Translations under genes and position numbers: made by a program
From: Planomicrobium sp. YIM 101495
Lineage (GTDB): Bacteria > Bacillota > Bacilli > Bacillales_A > Planococcaceae
Direction: 5' to 3'
Assembly: GCF_009707665.1 (NCBI RefSeq)
Contig: NZ_WLZW01000005.1
Coordinates: forward strand, 1-64,000
Length of the DNA: 64,000 nucleotides
The notes under the pieces: model-generated
The model's database searches: none
The model's input: only the letters and a program-made list of their open reading frames with translations
Told to the model about the DNA's origin: nothing
Shown here: positions 40,639 to 49,266 of the stretch, piece after piece
How the letters are laid out: every line of letters begins with the position of its first letter
Numbering within the stretch: position 1 is the stretch's first letter

Positions 40639-41766
40639 ATGCGTATGGCGGTCGAATATGTGAAAGAGGTCAAGGAGTTACTGGCGTGCGTTGATTTCGG
40701 AGCGATTTGGGATGATTTCCGCGCGGTGCCGTTTGCCATTTACGATGAGCGGGAATTCTTCCTCAGTGAAGATCTCCGGCCAAGCCTTGACGTTTCGGAT
40801 GCGGGCGACGGTGTTTACCGCGGCAAGGTCGATGAGCGATTCGCCGGAAACACCGCGGCGCAAATCGGAGATCACGTGTTGGCGATCTGGGATGCATCAA
40901 CGATCGGCGAATATAGCAGGACACAACTGGCGGCGTATTTGGCGCACGAAATGTTCCATGCGCATCAATTCGCTTACAGGGAAAAGCGTTTTCCGAATGA
41001 ATTGCTCGGCGCGGCGTACCCACTGACGGTCGAGAACTTGCATCTGCGGTTCATTGAACGGGAGTTTTTGCTAGGTGCTTGTACCGCGGGGACGGAGGAA
41101 GAAAAACGGGAAGCGCTGTCCATATTTTTTGCGTTGCGCAAGGAGCGGGAGCGATTGATCGGCGAATTCCTCGCATATGAAAAAGCGGTGGAATCGGTGG
41201 AAGGAACGGCGGTCTATGTGGAATACCGAAGTTTTGTGCAGCTGCAGGATTCTCCGGTGCCGGTCGAAAAGTATCTTGCGGATTACCGGAACACGGACAA
41301 GGAACAATTGAAAATACGTGGCGCCACATACAGCCAGGGGATGCTGCTCGCACTACTGGCGGATGCCTTGTTGGGAGACTGGAAGGCTGACTTTGTAAAA
41401 GACAGCGCGTTCTTGAGTGATTTCTTGGAGCAGCGGTTGACGCTATCGAAACCGGAGCTTGATGTAGAGTCATTAAAAGAAAAGCTTTTGGCGGAGAAGG
41501 AGGGATTCTCCGCCAGTATTGCCGAATGGGAGCGTGAACGCGATGAAGCCTTTGCTGCTTTCGAGCGTCATAAAGGACTATGCCGGATCGAAGGCGCTGT
41601 AAAAGTGAAGGGCATCGATCCGATGAATTTACTGAAGCGCGGCGACGAAGTGATCCACCGGAATTTCCTGAAGATCGACCGCGGGAATGGCGTTGAACTG
41701 CTGGAAGGCCCGTTGAAGGCGAAAATCGGCGACAGCTTGTTCGATGTGAAATGGATTGAATGGTGA
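40639..41766 (+). CDS. HExxH-containing protein of unknown family (possible metallopeptidase)
   Basis: I do not recognise this family. The 375-residue protein has HEMFHAHQ at 103-110, an HExxH zinc-site pattern with a further His at 109. A downstream ESVEGTAVYVEY segment (185-196) could give the third ligand Glu188, as in gluzincin-like enzymes. No signal peptide or membrane helix is seen, so it should be cytoplasmic. A charged, probably helical stretch lies near 265-310. The GGGCG before ATG 40639 is a moderate ribosome site. It leads a run of four closely spaced genes (NUDIX, DUF4275-like, 418-residue hypothetical) that may be one transcript. Confidence 0.7.
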   Translation: MRMAVEYVKEVKELLACVDFGAIWDDFRAVPFAIYDEREFFLSEDLRPSLDVSDAGDGVYRGKVDERFAGNTAAQIGDHVLAIWDASTIGEYSRTQLAAYLAHEMFHAHQFAYREKRFPNELLGAAYPLTVENLHLRFIEREFLLGACTAGTEEEKREALSIFFALRKERERLIGEFLAYEKAVESVEGTAVYVEYRSFVQLQDSPVPVEKYLADYRNTDKEQLKIRGATYSQGMLLALLADALLGDWKADFVKDSAFLSDFLEQRLTLSKPELDVESLKEKLLAEKEGFSASIAEWERERDEAFAAFERHKGLCRIEGAVKVKGIDPMNLLKRGDEVIHRNFLKIDRGNGVELLEGPLKAKIGDSLFDVKWIEW

Positions 41767-41790
41767 GGAATGAAAAGGGATGGGTGACTG

Positions 41791-42312
41791 ATGGAAATTT
41801 GGGAAGTATACGATAAGGAACGGAAGAAGACCGGCCGGACGATGAGGCGCGGCGACGGGATTGCGGAAGGTGACTATCATCTTGTCATTCACGTTTGTGT
41901 TTTCAACAGTAAGGGAGAGATGCTGATTCAGCAGCGGCAGCCGTTCAAGGAAGGATGGTCGAATCTGTGGGATTTGACTGCAGGCGGCAGTGCAATCCAG
42001 GGCGATACGAGCCAAGCCGCGGCGGAGCGGGAGTTGCTGGAAGAAGTCGGAATCAAAGTGGATCTGGAAAATGTACGTCCGCATTTCACAATCAATTTTG
42101 AACGCGGGTTCGACGATATTTATTTGGTTGAAATGGAAGTGGACACTGGGACGTTAACACTCCAGTACGAGGAAGTCCAAGCAGTGAAATGGGCTTCCAG
42201 ACAGGAAATTCTCGCCATGATCGAAAGCGGTCTGTTCCTGCCGTATTATCCATCTTTGATTGACTTGCTGTTTGCGAGCCGGAGAGGGTATGGCTGTTTG
42301 CAAGTACATTAA
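41791..42312 (+). CDS. NUDIX hydrolase (IPP isomerase-like subgroup)
   Basis: This 173-residue protein starts with EIWEVYDKERKKTGRTMRRGD, as in NUDIX proteins of the YfcD/isopentenyl-isomerase-like group. It carries the box GSAIQGDTSQAAAERELLEEVGI (about 68-90, one core residue conservative). Its role is probably hydrolysis of a phosphorylated metabolite. It lies 25 bases after the HExxH gene and 18 bases before the DUF4275-like gene. True isomerase activity is doubtful because the usual isomerase Cys is not evident. Confidence 0.85.
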   Translation: MEIWEVYDKERKKTGRTMRRGDGIAEGDYHLVIHVCVFNSKGEMLIQQRQPFKEGWSNLWDLTAGGSAIQGDTSQAAAERELLEEVGIKVDLENVRPHFTINFERGFDDIYLVEMEVDTGTLTLQYEEVQAVKWASRQEILAMIESGLFLPYYPSLIDLLFASRRGYGCLQVH

Positions 42313-42330
42313 GCGGAAGCAGGTGTCAAT

Positions 42331-42762
42331 TTGGATTGGATGGAAGGATTGAAAGCGAAAGGAATCACCGTCCGGGAAATCCCGGACTGGGGCAATTATT
42401 TGAGGGATGAGTGGATTTCTCACTTTGCTTCTCACTTGAATGCACAGGAGAAGCGGGACATTTATTTGAAGGATGGGCGACGCTTTTGCGGCTACCTTTG
42501 GCATGTGTTCAGTTATGAGACGAAAGCTTGTCTCGAGGAACAACAGGCGGACCGGGCTTTTGACGAAGAACAGAAGTGGAGCTGCTATGTATTTTTCCAA
42601 GATCAAGACGATGCATATCTCCTCGAAAATTCACAGTCGTTGAGGGCTGAGGATTTTCCGGACGGAGAAGACATTTACGTCGTCAATAAAAAATTCAGTT
42701 GGACCTACATGAAGACGCATGAAAATGGCCACTTAGGTCCGTACTTCAGCCGCAAGGAATAA
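42331..42762 (+). CDS. DUF4275-like protein
   Basis: This 143-residue soluble protein resembles the DUF4275 family of Bacillales, with the pattern FLWHVFSYE-like (here GYLWHVFSYETKAC near 54-67) and a C-terminal YVVNKKFSWTYMKTHE segment. Function is unknown. TTG 42331 has AGGTG a few bases upstream; ATG 42340 is an alternative. It is acidic with many aromatic residues. It lies between the NUDIX gene and a 418-residue hypothetical, with a 12-base gap to the latter. Confidence 0.7.
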   Translation: MDWMEGLKAKGITVREIPDWGNYLRDEWISHFASHLNAQEKRDIYLKDGRRFCGYLWHVFSYETKACLEEQQADRAFDEEQKWSCYVFFQDQDDAYLLENSQSLRAEDFPDGEDIYVVNKKFSWTYMKTHENGHLGPYFSRKE

Positions 42763-42774
42763 GGGGGAAATGGA

Positions 42775-44031
42775 TTGGATACACGGATAAAGGAATTGGT
42801 GGAATTCGTCAAAGAAAAGTATGGGTTGACTCGTTACAAACTGGCGCGCTATGAACTGCACCGCTCCGTCAATTTTCTGTATGAAACGGAGTACGGGCTG
42901 GACATGGAATGGTTTCCGGAAGGTGCCGAAGAACTTGAAGACGGCAGCAATCCGGACGGGACGATTGTCATCGACCTGGACATCGGAAGACGCCAAGTGC
43001 GCCATTTCATCTGTGTCGGTGAAGATGCTGCAGGCGGCCCGCGCTTAACAGATACAGATCCGGACGGGATTGCGCGCTGGCTGGAAGAGGAAACAGGTCT
43101 CATCCGCGGGCAGCAATTCGAGTTGGAATCGTTCGAAGAAGGAAAGGCGCGATTCCGCGGCATCGTGCACGGCGTGCCAGTGTCACCGGCTGCAGTGATG
43201 ACAGTGGAATGGAATGATGCTGCAGTCCTTAAGCTATTCACGAAAGATGGGTATTTCCCATCGCCGAATGAAGTGGAGAAGGAAGAATTCCAACTTGACC
43301 GGGAACGATTAGCGGATGTGGCGATGCAGCAAGTGAAGATGATCGACATGCCTGACGATGAACAGAAGAAGACGCGGCCGTTGTACGGCATCGAAGAAGT
43401 GTACGTGATGAATGATTTGTCGGCCACGCTGCCAGTCAATTGGCGTGAAGGCCCGCCTTTAGTCGAGTTGGATGAACTTTTGACGTGGCAAGAACCGCTG
43501 AACCGAAAATACGAAAATGAGAAACTGCAGTGGGATGAGCAGCTTACACCGGACCAGGCTTTTGCGGGCGAAGCTTCTCCGGATGCGGCCCGACTCACGG
43601 AAGCGGAAATCGAAAAATGCAAGAACGTCGTCATCGATTTCTTGCGGAGCATCTATCCGCAAGATTCGGGGAACTGGCGCCTGATGCAGCTGTGGCGGAA
43701 GCGCGGGAAGGTTCGGGCAATTTTGTCCGAACCTTCCGAGGAAGATCGTTATTTTGAAAAGAGACTGGCAATCATGTTGGACGGGGCTGATTTCCGTGTG
43801 CTTACGCACGGAGACAACTATCCATTTGTCGAAGAACGCGAACAGTACAACCGTCCAGGTCTTACTGTATCGAAGCAGCAGGCTTTTGAAAAGCTCCGTC
43901 CGCACTTGACCGTAAAACCTTATTACCGGTATGACGATGGGCAGAAGAAATTCCGGCTGTGCGGCATGCTCGACTGTGACTACTTTGTCGATGCAGTGAC
44001 AGGAGAACTGTTTCATGCGAATGAATTATAA
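42775..44031 (+). CDS. 418-residue hypothetical protein, YcdB/YcdC-like C-terminus
   Basis: I do not recognise the whole protein. It is acidic, soluble and without signal peptide. The last 60 residues (SKQQAFEKLRPHL...YFVDAVTGEL) resemble the PepSY-like YcdB/YcdC repeat, and residues about 280-350 (EIEKCKNVVIDFLRSIYP..) look like a second copy of the same type. TTG 42775 follows AAGGGGGA by 6 bases. It ends the four-gene run before a bidirectional terminator. Proteins of this sort are usually extracytoplasmic, so the missing signal peptide is odd. Confidence 0.65.
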   Translation: MDTRIKELVEFVKEKYGLTRYKLARYELHRSVNFLYETEYGLDMEWFPEGAEELEDGSNPDGTIVIDLDIGRRQVRHFICVGEDAAGGPRLTDTDPDGIARWLEEETGLIRGQQFELESFEEGKARFRGIVHGVPVSPAAVMTVEWNDAAVLKLFTKDGYFPSPNEVEKEEFQLDRERLADVAMQQVKMIDMPDDEQKKTRPLYGIEEVYVMNDLSATLPVNWREGPPLVELDELLTWQEPLNRKYENEKLQWDEQLTPDQAFAGEASPDAARLTEAEIEKCKNVVIDFLRSIYPQDSGNWRLMQLWRKRGKVRAILSEPSEEDRYFEKRLAIMLDGADFRVLTHGDNYPFVEEREQYNRPGLTVSKQQAFEKLRPHLTVKPYYRYDDGQKKFRLCGMLDCDYFVDAVTGELFHANEL

Positions 44032-44041
44032 TTGAACCTGT

Positions 44042-44087
44042 AAAAGACGGAGAAAGAAGCAAACGTGCTTCTCCTCCGTCTTTTTTT
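44042..44087. terminator. bidirectional terminator between convergent genes
   Basis: AAAGACGGAG.AGAAGC pairs with GCTTCT.CTCCGTCTTT; A run on the left and T run on the right serve both strands. Confidence 0.9.
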
Positions 44088-44838
44088 AATAAACCCCGAA
44101 CAGAAGAAACGCGATCGGAAACGCGCTAAAGGCGATATTGACGAGAAAATGGCAGACGATCAGCGGGAATAGGCGTTGTTGTTTGTAGAAGATGATGGCG
44201 CTCCCGAGACCCCAGACGAAAAAGGCTGTGGCATAGACGATTGCGCCTTCGAAGCTCGGTGCAAGCATGACGTGCTGCAAGGAAAATCCGATGGAAGGAA
44301 CGAGGAGCCCGATCCACACCTTCCCGGTTCGTTGGATGAATTTCGGCTGAGCATAGCCTCGGTACATGATCTCTTCGATCGGTGCATTGAAAAAAGGGAA
44401 GATGAGCGACACGATTGCCGCAAACCAAAGCAGCCAGCGCGGACGCGCATAGCTCGTGTTCGCAATGTCTCCCGCAAAGACAAGTTCGAATTGATTGATG
44501 AAATCGTTGCCGAACAAGAAGAACATCGTTCCCATCACAGCACCGACGAATGGCAAATAGAGAACGAACAGCCAAAAAAATCCGTACGCAATGTCCTTAC
44601 CGAGTACTTCCTTTCGAAAGCCGATCAACTGCTTTAACGAACGGCCTTCCTTTTTCAGCAAACGGTACATCAAATAGAAACAAAAAATGTTGACGATGGT
44701 GAAGAACACGGTCGACAGTTCCGGCAGAAACGGAAAATTGAAGGCAAGCCCGCTCCAGGCGAATAGGAGGAACATGATGCTAGCAGCAATGAACAGCAGA
44801 GGAATCCGGACGAATGAGACAAATAGAGCGGATTTCAT
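44086..44838 (-). CDS. CPBP family intramembrane metalloprotease
   Basis: This 250-residue membrane protein has about seven helices and the CAAX-protease/bacteriocin-processing motifs: EEIMYRGY (Glu155, Glu156, Arg160), His189 in FSLQH, and His230 in the last motif VCHFLVN. These four sites make up the intramembrane catalytic centre of the family. Substrate is unknown. On the minus strand a TTAACG/TATACT promoter (18-bp spacing) and an AAGGAGA site precede it. It is divergent from the FbpA-like gene. Confidence 0.87.
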   Translation of the reverse strand: MKSALFVSFVRIPLLFIAASIMFLLFAWSGLAFNFPFLPELSTVFFTIVNIFCFYLMYRLLKKEGRSLKQLIGFRKEVLGKDIAYGFFWLFVLYLPFVGAVMGTMFFLFGNDFINQFELVFAGDIANTSYARPRWLLWFAAIVSLIFPFFNAPIEEIMYRGYAQPKFIQRTGKVWIGLLVPSIGFSLQHVMLAPSFEGAIVYATAFFVWGLGSAIIFYKQQRLFPLIVCHFLVNIAFSAFPIAFLLFGVY

Positions 44839-44993
44839 TGGCTCATCTCCTTATGATAAAAGTTAGTTTGAGTATATCATTTAATTGAATATTTCGTTAA
44901 TTATCATCCCTAAATTTCTTCTCTTAACAGGTTTAGGGAAAGCTGGTTGAAGGGTAAAAGAACAGTGAACGAATCAACAAGGAGAGAGACATC

Positions 44994-45155
44994 ATGATCG
45001 AACAAATACCCGAATCGAAATTCGACGACAAACGCACACAAGTTATCGATGACTTGGTTTCGCGAAACGTATTCAAAGTGGACGGCAGACAGCTGTACGA
45101 ATTGTCGCTGTATGAATTATTGAAGGAACATACGGACGAAAGCCTGGAGTCTTGA
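44994..45155 (+). CDS. Fur-regulated basic protein FbpA-like small protein (53 aa)
   Basis: A 53-residue protein starting at ATG 44994 behind AAGGAGAGA. It contains the VDGRQLYELSLYELLKEH segment (about 29-46), which matches the FbpA family of small proteins. In B. subtilis the family is tied to iron-sparing control and Fur. An ATTATCA half-site at 44900-44906, part of a poor Fur-box match, lies upstream between the divergent promoters. Unlike its name, this copy is not basic. A terminator overlaps its stop codon, so it is a single-gene unit. Confidence 0.7.
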   Translation: MIEQIPESKFDDKRTQVIDDLVSRNVFKVDGRQLYELSLYELLKEHTDESLES

Positions 45156-45170
45156 TTCCAGGCTTTTTTT
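45142..45170 (+). terminator. terminator of the FbpA-like gene
   Basis: GCCTGGA pairs with TCCAGGC (45157-45163) around the stop codon, followed by seven T residues. Confidence 0.88.
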
Positions 45171-45193
45171 AGAACCAAAAAGGGGAGTCGCAT

Positions 45194-46645
45194 ATGCATC
45201 AGGAAAAATTGGAGCAGTACCGAAAAGAACGGCTGGATGAGATGACGATCGATGACCTCCAGCGGGACATGGAAAAAGGTGATATCACTTCCGAGGAATT
45301 GGTGCTCATGTACCGTGAGAATATATCGTTGCGCGACAAGAATACGAATGCCGTGCTGGAGATCAATTCGGATGCGCTCCTGATTGCGCAGGCGATGGAT
45401 TTTGAGCGGAGACAAGGGCAGGTGCGATCACCGCTGCATGGCATCCCGATCCTTTTGAAGGATAATATGGATACGAACGACCGGATGCATACAAGTGCAG
45501 GGTCATTAGCGCTGAAAGACCATTACGCTGCAGATGACGCGTTCATCGTCAAGCAACTGCGGGAAGCCGGTGCAATCATCCTCGGCAAAACGAATATGAC
45601 TGAGTGGGCGAATTTCATGTCGGACAAAATGACGAACGGCTACAGCTCGCGCGGTGGGCAAGTGAAGAATCCTTACGGCCCGTTCGATGTCGGGGGCTCG
45701 AGTTCAGGAGGCGCGGCGGCGGTCGCATCAAACTTGGCTGCAGCAGCGATCGGCACGGAAACTTCGGGCTCCATCATCGATCCCGCAGCGCAGAACAGCC
45801 TCGTCGGGATCAAGCCGACTGTCGGGCTCGTCAGCCGGAGCGGCATGATTCCGCTGTCCCATACACAGGACGTGGCAGGACCAATGACGCGAACGGTCAA
45901 AGATGCAGTTGATGTGCTCGCGGTGCTGATCGGGAAAGATCCGGATGACGCAGTCACCGTTCTTGCAGAGCCGTATGAAACGTATGATTGGGATAAACAT
46001 TTGAAGAAGGATGGACTGAAAGGCGTGAAGCTCGGCGTGCCGCGCGAGCTGATCACCGAGGCGATCCGTGACGAGCAGCTGGAGTTGTTCGAGCAGGCGC
46101 TTGCAAAGTTGAAGGAGCTGGGTGCGGAAGTGATCGATGCGGTCTCGCTTGGCGCGGACCAGGACGACCTCGGATTTGCGGTGCTACTCCATGAATTCAA
46201 AGCCGATCTCAACGCCTATCTTGGGAAAACAGCAATATCCAATCCGATCCGTTCAATGGACGATGTAATCGCTTTTAATAACGAACATCCGGAAGAGATG
46301 CTGAAGTTCGGGCAGAATTTGCTTGAGCAGGCGAACCGGTTGAGTGGCAATTTGACGGAGCGGGAATACGTCGAGGCACTTGAGCGCAATCGCTTCTTGG
46401 CCGCTGAGCAAGGAATCCAGGCCACGCTGCGGGAAATCGGAGCGGATGCCTTCATCTTGCCACAAGACTTCGGCGTCAATATCGGAGCGGCTGCGGGCTT
46501 TCCATCGATCACGGTTCCGTTTTCATATACCGACAGCGGCCAGCCGTTCGGAATCACGTTTACCGGACGGGCCTTTGCGGAAGGCAAGCTGATCGAATAT
46601 GCATATGCCTTTGAACAGGCGACGCAGGGAAGACGGGAGCCGTAA
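45194..46645 (+). CDS. amidase signature family hydrolase
   Basis: This 483-residue amidase has the Ser-Ser-Lys triad of the family: Lys89 in ILLKDNMDT, Ser in GGSSSGGAAAVAS (about 169) and the nucleophile in TETSGSIIDPA (about 193). It resembles peptide amidases and other GatA paralogues rather than GatA itself, and no gatC/gatB lies beside it. An N-terminal helical extension (1-45) precedes the core. AGGGGAG is the ribosome site. Likely cytosolic; substrate unknown. Confidence 0.87.
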   Translation: MHQEKLEQYRKERLDEMTIDDLQRDMEKGDITSEELVLMYRENISLRDKNTNAVLEINSDALLIAQAMDFERRQGQVRSPLHGIPILLKDNMDTNDRMHTSAGSLALKDHYAADDAFIVKQLREAGAIILGKTNMTEWANFMSDKMTNGYSSRGGQVKNPYGPFDVGGSSSGGAAAVASNLAAAAIGTETSGSIIDPAAQNSLVGIKPTVGLVSRSGMIPLSHTQDVAGPMTRTVKDAVDVLAVLIGKDPDDAVTVLAEPYETYDWDKHLKKDGLKGVKLGVPRELITEAIRDEQLELFEQALAKLKELGAEVIDAVSLGADQDDLGFAVLLHEFKADLNAYLGKTAISNPIRSMDDVIAFNNEHPEEMLKFGQNLLEQANRLSGNLTEREYVEALERNRFLAAEQGIQATLREIGADAFILPQDFGVNIGAAAGFPSITVPFSYTDSGQPFGITFTGRAFAEGKLIEYAYAFEQATQGRREP

Positions 46646-46686
46646 AAAAAGAACGCGAGACCTGTTGAAAGGTCTGGCGTTCTTTT
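46644..46686. terminator. bidirectional terminator, amidase / TetR gene
   Basis: AAAGAACGC.AGACCT pairs with AGGTCT.GCGTTCTTT, with A and T tracts at the ends; it overlaps the minus-strand stop. Confidence 0.88.
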
Positions 46687-47542
46687 ATCTGTTTTTGGAA
46701 GCGTTGATCGTGCGCCACATCTGTTCGAGTAAAAACGACAGGCGGGTCACTTCAGGGTGCTTCGACAGTGAGGTCAAGGCGCTTTGCATCAACGTAAAGC
46801 GCGGAGCTTCCGAATCAAGTTCTTCGGCGAGGAAGACGAGAAGCTCGCGTACATCGTCTTGCGCGGATGCTGCAGCTTGCCGCAGTTTGGCGCTGATCTC
46901 GTCAGGAGGCAGCAGTTCTTCCTTCGCCAAGCCAGGCAGTGTTCCGCTCTTCAGGAACGCAATCTGGTGTGCTGCCTGGGATTCGATCGAGTCCGCCAGC
47001 CGCGTGATGAGGTAGCTTGCCAGTTCCTTCGTCGGCAGCTCTTCGGTCGTATTCAGCTTCCATACTTGGCTCAAGTGCTGGATGGAGCCATTCAAGATGA
47101 CCGCATTATCGAGTGCATACGGCTCAATTTCATGGCCGTACAAGTCGACGATGCGCTTCGCGAGCCAGTTCACTTCCTCCATGAAGTTGCTTTGCGCGAA
47201 ACGTTTCAATTCCGGCTCCTGCGTATGGAAGATGCTTTCGTACAGAAGAATCAAATTGCGCATCCGGTTCATTTCGATCCGGATGGCCAATTGCTCTGCC
47301 AGTACGGATGGGTCATCTGCCGCACGGCTTTGTGCGATGGCACGCCGTTTTTGTTGGATCTCGCTGATGATCGATTTGATGATCTCGATGAGACAATCCG
47401 ATTTTGAGGAAAAATAATGATAAAACGTCCCTTTGGACACTTTTGCATTGTCCAGAATGTCTTGTAGGGACGTGCTCATATATCCTTTTGTTGTGAACAG
47501 CGTATGGGCCGAAGTCAATATCTGTTGTTTTTTAACGTTCAA
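46685..47542 (-). CDS. TetR-family transcriptional regulator
   Basis: This 285-residue regulator has a TetR HTH at about 24-45 (LQDILDNAKVSKGTFYHYFSSK), the most typical part of the family. The long C-terminal ligand domain of about 230 residues is larger than usual. A TTG start with AAGGTGA upstream is used, since the nearby ATG is followed at once by a stop codon. It is divergent from an MFS efflux gene. This fits local repression of the pump, as for LmrA/LmrB. Confidence 0.88.
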   Translation of the reverse strand: MNVKKQQILTSAHTLFTTKGYMSTSLQDILDNAKVSKGTFYHYFSSKSDCLIEIIKSIISEIQQKRRAIAQSRAADDPSVLAEQLAIRIEMNRMRNLILLYESIFHTQEPELKRFAQSNFMEEVNWLAKRIVDLYGHEIEPYALDNAVILNGSIQHLSQVWKLNTTEELPTKELASYLITRLADSIESQAAHQIAFLKSGTLPGLAKEELLPPDEISAKLRQAAASAQDDVRELLVFLAEELDSEAPRFTLMQSALTSLSKHPEVTRLSFLLEQMWRTINASKNR

Positions 47543-47606
47543 TTCATCACCTTCATACTATTGGTCTACTAAGAGAATACAATGAAAGTGCTGTCAAATC
47601 AACTTT

Positions 47607-47623
47607 TTGACGCATTCGGTCAA
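47607..47623 (+). promoter_or_regulatory. inverted repeat TTGAC-N7-GTCAA, putative TetR operator
   Basis: The inverted repeat lies between the divergent TetR and MFS genes, upstream of a likely MFS promoter (TATAGA at 47651-47656). It is a good candidate binding site for the adjacent regulator. Confidence 0.45.
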
Positions 47624-47696
47624 TTTTTCTTGATTATACAAGACAAGCGGTATAGAATGTGGAAATGGATTAATTTTCGAGTGTGGAGGAAAAGGA

Positions 47697-49175
47697 ATGA
47701 CTGAGAAAAAAACGCCTTATGGCATTATTGCAATTTTGTTTACCGGAGCTTTCGTAGCGATCTTCAACCAGACGCTGCTGAATATCGCGCTTCCTGAAAT
47801 CATGGCTGATTTTCAAATCGACGCAGCCACAGCACAGTGGCTCATTACAGGATATATGCTGGTCAACGGCATCTTGATTCCAGCGAGTGCTTACTTTATC
47901 CAGCGCTTCTCGAACCGTACGATCTTCATCGTGGCAATGTCGCTGTTCGCGCTTGGAACTTTGCTTGCCGGAATCGCCCCGGCCTTCAGCGTACTACTGG
48001 CGGGACGCATGGTGCAGGCTTCAGGGTCTGCCTTGATGATGCCGCTCTTGATGAACGTCATGCTCACAGCATTCCCCGTTGAAAAACGTGGACGTGCGAT
48101 GGGCTACTTCGGACTTGTCATGGTCGTTGCTCCGGCGATCGGACCGACATTGTCCGGGTTCATCGTCGAGAACTACTCTTGGCGCGTGTTGTTCTTCATC
48201 GTTTTGCCGATCGCGCTTATTCCATTAGCGCTCGGGATTTTCAAATTGAAGAACTTGACGTTCCAAAACCGCAACATCTCGCTCGACTTCATGTCACTTG
48301 TCTTATCGACTATCGGATTCGGTGGAGTGCTTTACGGATTCTCGTCCGGCGGCTCACTTGGCTGGGACAATCCGGTCGTGCTCGTGACGATCGCAGTCGG
48401 AATCATCGCATTGGTGATCTTCGTCTTCCGTCAGTTGAAATTGAAAGAACCATTGTTGGAGCTGCGTGTCTATAAATATCCGATGTTCGCGTTGTCTTCC
48501 ATCATTTCGGTCGTCTTGTCAATCTCGATGTTCTCCGCGATGATCCTCATGCCGATCTACATTCAGACGATCAAAGGCATTTCGCCGATCGAGTCCGGAC
48601 TCATGATGCTTCCGGGAGCTCTCCTGATGGGGATCATGTCGCCGGTCACAGGGAATCTATTCGACCGCTTCGGTGCGAAAGTACTGGCGATTCCGGGACT
48701 GTTGCTTGTCGTCATCACGACGTACATGTTCAGCTCGTTGACCGTGGATACGAATTACTTCGTCGTCATGGCGATCTATACGGCCCGGATGCTCGGGATA
48801 TCACTCGTCATGATGCCGGTCATGACGAACGGTTTGAACCAATTGCCGATGCGGGCTTATCCGCATGGTACGGCCATCAATAATACACTGCAGCAAGTGT
48901 CTGCAGCGATCGGCTCGGCGTTTCTCGTTTCGTTGATGAATATGCGCACCGGCATGGAAGTCGGCCGTTTGACGGCGGATGGCACGCCCGCGGAAGAAAT
49001 CATGAATACAGCGATGCTCGAAGGAATTACATTCTCTTTCCAAGTGTCGACTGTGATTTCAATCGTCGCGCTCGCTCTGGTATTCTTCATCAAGAAGCCG
49101 GGACGACCTGCGGATGAAGAGGAAAAAGAATTGGTTTACTCCAGAAAGCCGGTCTCTGATTCGATTGAAAGCTGA
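47697..49175 (+). CDS. MFS multidrug efflux transporter, DHA2 (14-helix) type
   Basis: This 492-residue transporter of the EmrB/LmrB group has about 14 membrane helices. An FNQTLLNIALPEIMADF start (motif D1-like) is present, along with LAGRMVQASGSALMMPL and the antiporter motif C-like GPTLSGFIV. It should pump drugs or other hydrophobic compounds out using the proton gradient. GGAGGA precedes ATG 47697. The divergent TetR gene is its probable regulator. Confidence 0.9.
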   Translation: MTEKKTPYGIIAILFTGAFVAIFNQTLLNIALPEIMADFQIDAATAQWLITGYMLVNGILIPASAYFIQRFSNRTIFIVAMSLFALGTLLAGIAPAFSVLLAGRMVQASGSALMMPLLMNVMLTAFPVEKRGRAMGYFGLVMVVAPAIGPTLSGFIVENYSWRVLFFIVLPIALIPLALGIFKLKNLTFQNRNISLDFMSLVLSTIGFGGVLYGFSSGGSLGWDNPVVLVTIAVGIIALVIFVFRQLKLKEPLLELRVYKYPMFALSSIISVVLSISMFSAMILMPIYIQTIKGISPIESGLMMLPGALLMGIMSPVTGNLFDRFGAKVLAIPGLLLVVITTYMFSSLTVDTNYFVVMAIYTARMLGISLVMMPVMTNGLNQLPMRAYPHGTAINNTLQQVSAAIGSAFLVSLMNMRTGMEVGRLTADGTPAEEIMNTAMLEGITFSFQVSTVISIVALALVFFIKKPGRPADEEEKELVYSRKPVSDSIES

Positions 49176-49195
49176 TCCTTCGGGGTCGGCTTTTT
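49168..49195 (+). terminator. MFS gene terminator
   Basis: AAAGCTGATCC pairs with GGGTCGGCTTT (TTCG-type loop) and T residues follow, overlapping the end of the gene. Confidence 0.8.
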
Positions 49196-49266
49196 CTTTG
49201 TAGAAAAAGGCGTAAAAACGGCAAATATGGTACACTGAAAGCATTCAAAAGAAGGTGGAATTGAAC

